From contig NZ_KE386982.1 of the NCBI RefSeq assembly GCF_000429905.1, positions 18,305 through 82,304 on the forward strand: a stretch of DNA of 64,000 nt, given 5' to 3'. The translations under genes and the position numbers were made by a program. The notes beneath the pieces were generated by a model. That model did no database searches, was not told where the DNA came from, and worked only from the letters and a program-made list of their open reading frames with translations. Origin of the DNA: Desulfatibacillum aliphaticivorans DSM 15576 (GTDB lineage Bacteria > Desulfobacterota > Desulfobacteria > Desulfobacterales > Desulfatibacillaceae). This document shows positions 62,260-64,000 of the stretch, piece after piece; the first letter of the stretch is position 1; each line of letters begins with the position of its first letter.

Positions 62260-63006
62260 TTAGTTCCCGATTCGATCCACAAGCCAGTGGTGGGCTGCAT
62301 CATTAACTTTCGACTCCGCCTGCAGGAATATATCGATGGTGGAGGCTCCCGAAAAGGACGGCGTGTTCGGCGCCAAATTCAGAGAAGCAAAGTCTGCATC
62401 CTGGGCGCCCTTGTAGGACAGGGACACGGATCCGGCCGCGTCAATGGAGATCCGAAGCAAAATACTGCCTCCATATGTGTAGGAAACCGGATCGTATTTA
62501 TTGGAGTTTCCGTCGCCGTCAAAACTCCGGGCCTGAATCCAGCCGCCAGCCAGCCAAAGGATGCCGGCGCTGTTTGACAGGGCGCCGCTCTGCAGCCCTT
62601 CGGCAATGGCGCCGCCGTGGAAGGCGTAAAGGGCGAAGCCGGAACCGGAAACCTGGTCATTATAGCCCGGGCATTCCACAGCGGCCTCGATGGTAAGAGG
62701 GTACGAGACTTCCGTTTCTGCCTGATACAGGCCCATATAGGCGTTGGCCCCGTCCGTCGGGCCATCCACAAAAAAGTCCAGTTTTCCGTCTGAAATCGCA
62801 GCAGTCCCCGAAGCGCTCATGGGCAAAAGCGTCCATTTGGAATCAATATCGGGACCCTCAAATTCATCAGCCCATGCCGGCGGAGCGGAGGATTTGATGA
62901 ATTTGTCTCGCAGCCAGGCGCAAAAGCCCTGGGCAGGCGCCGTTTTGGTTTGGTCCGGCAGGAGTATCTCCAGGATCCCGGCCAACGGATTGAAAAATAT
63001 ATCCAC
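62260..63006 (-). CDS. Lectin-like tail-appendage protein
   Basis: A 248-residue protein. The first 45 residues (IFFNPLAGILEILLPDQTK) may anchor it to a tail structure. Residues 50-245 look like a concanavalin-A/LamG-type sandwich (DEFEGPDIDSKWTLLP, SYPLTIEAAVECPG, SYTYGGSILLRISIDAAGS). It may bind glycans on the host surface, as phage side proteins do. Confidence 0.65.
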   Translation of the reverse strand: MDIFFNPLAGILEILLPDQTKTAPAQGFCAWLRDKFIKSSAPPAWADEFEGPDIDSKWTLLPMSASGTAAISDGKLDFFVDGPTDGANAYMGLYQAETEVSYPLTIEAAVECPGYNDQVSGSGFALYAFHGGAIAEGLQSGALSNSAGILWLAGGWIQARSFDGDGNSNKYDPVSYTYGGSILLRISIDAAGSVSLSYKGAQDADFASLNLAPNTPSFSGASTIDIFLQAESKVNDAAHHWLVDRIGN

Positions 63007-63159
63007 TTTCTGTCTCCAGTTTTATTGTTTCCACGATCTCTCCGGGCAGAGGCCCGGTGTCATTTTCGTTTGTCCGTCATCCCCGAGTGTTTCTATCGGG
63101 GACCCAGTGTCTTTGCCCCTGCGCCTGTCCTCATTCCGGGTTTCTTTTGGAAGGGGTTT

Positions 63160-63200
63160 GGGGAAACCTTTTCTTTTTCCCTCAAAGAAAAGGTTTCCCC
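63160..63200 (-). terminator. Long perfect hairpin after the small tail-associated gene
   Basis: A 17-bp perfect stem (GGGGAAACCTTTTCTTT with its complement) around a 7-nt loop, 26 nt past the end of the 63226 gene on the minus strand. A related degenerate form lies at about 61328-61376. It may be a terminator or a member of an intergenic hairpin family. Confidence 0.6.
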
Positions 63201-63225
63201 AAAATGCTGTAATGTTTTCCTCGCT

Positions 63226-63480
63226 TTACGCGTAGGTATACGAAGCCCGGTTGTCCCACACGCGATCGTAGGCGTTGGAGCCTTCGGCGAACTCCACATC
63301 GGTGACGTTTTGGCTTCCATCATAGGTGAATTTTTTGATTTGCCAGCACGCGGAGCTGGGCGACGATCCCGGCGCGGCCAGACCGACGTACAGGGGATTG
63401 CCGTTGCCGTCGTATTCGATTTTGGTTGTAAGATCTCCCGTGGAGTACGGGTATTGAATGCTTTCGGTGGTCAGTCCCAT
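63226..63480 (-). CDS. Small tail-associated hypothetical protein
   Basis: An 84-residue protein, mostly beta strands (IKKFTYDGSQNVTDVEFAEG). Similar short proteins occur with phage tail-fibre genes in relatives; the function is unknown. The ATG at 63480 has GGGAGG 7 nt upstream. It is set apart from the lectin-like gene by 220 nt of repeats. Confidence 0.6.
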   Translation of the reverse strand: MGLTTESIQYPYSTGDLTTKIEYDGNGNPLYVGLAAPGSSPSSACWQIKKFTYDGSQNVTDVEFAEGSNAYDRVWDNRASYTYA

Positions 63481-63786
63481 GGCCTTGCCTCCCTTGTTTG
63501 TTTCCGTCATCCCCGAACGTTTTTCTCGTTCCTCACGCTCCCGCGTGGGAATGCATACCGGCGTTTCGCATTTGTAGGGACAGGCCCCTGTGCCTGTCCG
63601 CAACTACATCCCCCTTGACGGGGCGAGGGTCGGGGTGGGGGTGATTTTGTAAGGAGGGCGGCCCTATAAACGCAAAAACCCCTCCTGTTTTAGCCGCCAA
63701 ACAGGAGAGGTCATCAAAAACAAACCCTATAATTTATGCGACATAATTACCATTTAATTAGATCGATAGTCAAGAAAATTCCAAAT
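63481..63786. other. Repeat-rich gap between the element and the CRISPR array
   Basis: GTCATCCCCGA blocks (also at 63068), a GGACAGGC/GCCTGTCC hairpin at 63578-63599, and the terminator at 63682-63707 lie here, followed by an AT-rich stretch. No gene is seen and no copy of the tRNA-Ser end marks the border of the element. Confidence 0.5.
63682..63707 (-). terminator. Terminator for the CRISPR transcript
   Basis: CTCCTGTTT and AAACAGGAG form a perfect 9-bp stem with an 8-nt loop; on the minus strand it is followed by GGGGTTTTTG. It stops leftward transcription coming from the array, about 80 nt past the last repeat. Confidence 0.65.
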
Positions 63787-64000
63787 TAATCCACGCCCCC
63801 ACGCGGGGGGCGACTGAGCGAGGCTTCTTTACAAATGTCCGATAAAAGAAACACCCCCACGGGCGTGGGGAAGACTGAAAAAAGCCAAAGCCAAGGTCCG
63901 GGAAATGAGAAACACCCCCACGGGCGTGGGGAAGACTGTGCCGCGAATACTACGACATTGCCCTTGAAAGAAACACCCCCACGGGCGTGGGGAAGACTTC
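63787..64000 (-). CRISPR. Type I-E-like CRISPR array, trailer end
   Basis: Three perfect 29-nt repeats start at 63848, 63909 and 63970 (61-nt period, 32-nt spacers at 63877-63908 and 63938-63969). On the minus strand each repeat starts with AGTCTTCCCCACG, contains the inner CCCCACGCCCGTGGGG palindrome and ends GGTGTTTC, the I-E pattern. A fourth, strongly degenerate copy lies exactly one period to the left (63787-63815), which marks the leader-distal end. The array goes on beyond 64000; leader and cas genes are outside. Confidence 0.95.

Noticed and set aside
63481..63786. Right attachment site of the tRNA-Ser element
   Set aside because: I looked for a copy of the tRNA 3-prime end (GGTTCGAATCCCTCT) here and found none; the border may be beyond the window.

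Overview
The window looks like chromosomal DNA of a sulfate-reducing deltaproteobacterium of the Desulfobacteraceae type, for example a Desulfatibacillum relative. That is inferred from gene content: class I aryl-CoA reductase-like genes, corrinoid O-demethylase-type methyltransferases, a Mrp/Mbh-type antiporter, two-CW, DUF2284 and DUF1638 proteins. No marker gene fixes the species. Almost all calls rest on protein motifs read by eye.

Layout. 0-6 kb: housekeeping and regulatory genes on the minus strand (REC/HD-GYP regulator, J-domain protein, O-antigen-ligase/TPR membrane protein, cupin plus two-CW regulator). 6.3-15.4 kb: a tightly coupled plus-strand operon of a GMC-type flavoprotein, a TetR regulator, a large helical protein of unknown function, three 2-hydroxyacyl-CoA dehydratase/benzoyl-CoA reductase-type subunits and two ATP-dependent activases. 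A MerR regulator, a complete Liv-type ABC importer (whose LivM frame holds an in-frame TAG) and a polyferredoxin-like protein follow to 22.9 kb. Together these suggest uptake and ATP-driven low-potential reduction of an aromatic or other CoA ester. 23.4-25.6 kb: an isolated gene for a propeller-like repeat protein fused to a papain-like protease.

25.9-35.9 kb: a corrinoid one-carbon cluster with all four parts of an O-demethylase-like system (UroD-family methyltransferase I, corrinoid protein, pterin-binding methyltransferase II, ferredoxin/ASKHA reductive activator), a second corrinoid protein, a GntR regulator, an outer-membrane protein, DUF2284, DUF1638 and two cytidylate-kinase-like proteins. 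Palindromes at the divergent promoters look like shared operators. 36.3-44.1 kb: an eleven-gene Mrp/Mbh-type cation/proton antiporter operon with three ND5/ND4-like subunits, two tiny membrane proteins and a likely AUU start codon; a cyclic-nucleotide-binding protein follows.

44.8-46.1 kb holds a tRNA 3-prime scar and a tandem palindromic repeat array. An intact tRNA-Ser(GCT) at 46.1 kb abuts a tyrosine integrase that opens an integrated element (46.2 kb to about 63.5 kb). The element carries an excisionase-like ORF, ParB-like protein, three SF3/D5-type helicases (one with an AEP primase, one with a permuted zinc module), a serine recombinase, DHH phosphoesterase, CII, BRO-N, a Cro/CI-type switch with repeated operators, a low-GC lipoprotein, and lysis- and tail-appendage-like genes. 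Capsid and terminase genes are absent from the window, so it is a remnant, a satellite or an integrative element. The window ends in the trailer end of a type I-E-like CRISPR array, which appears to be transcribed leftward and is followed by its own terminator.
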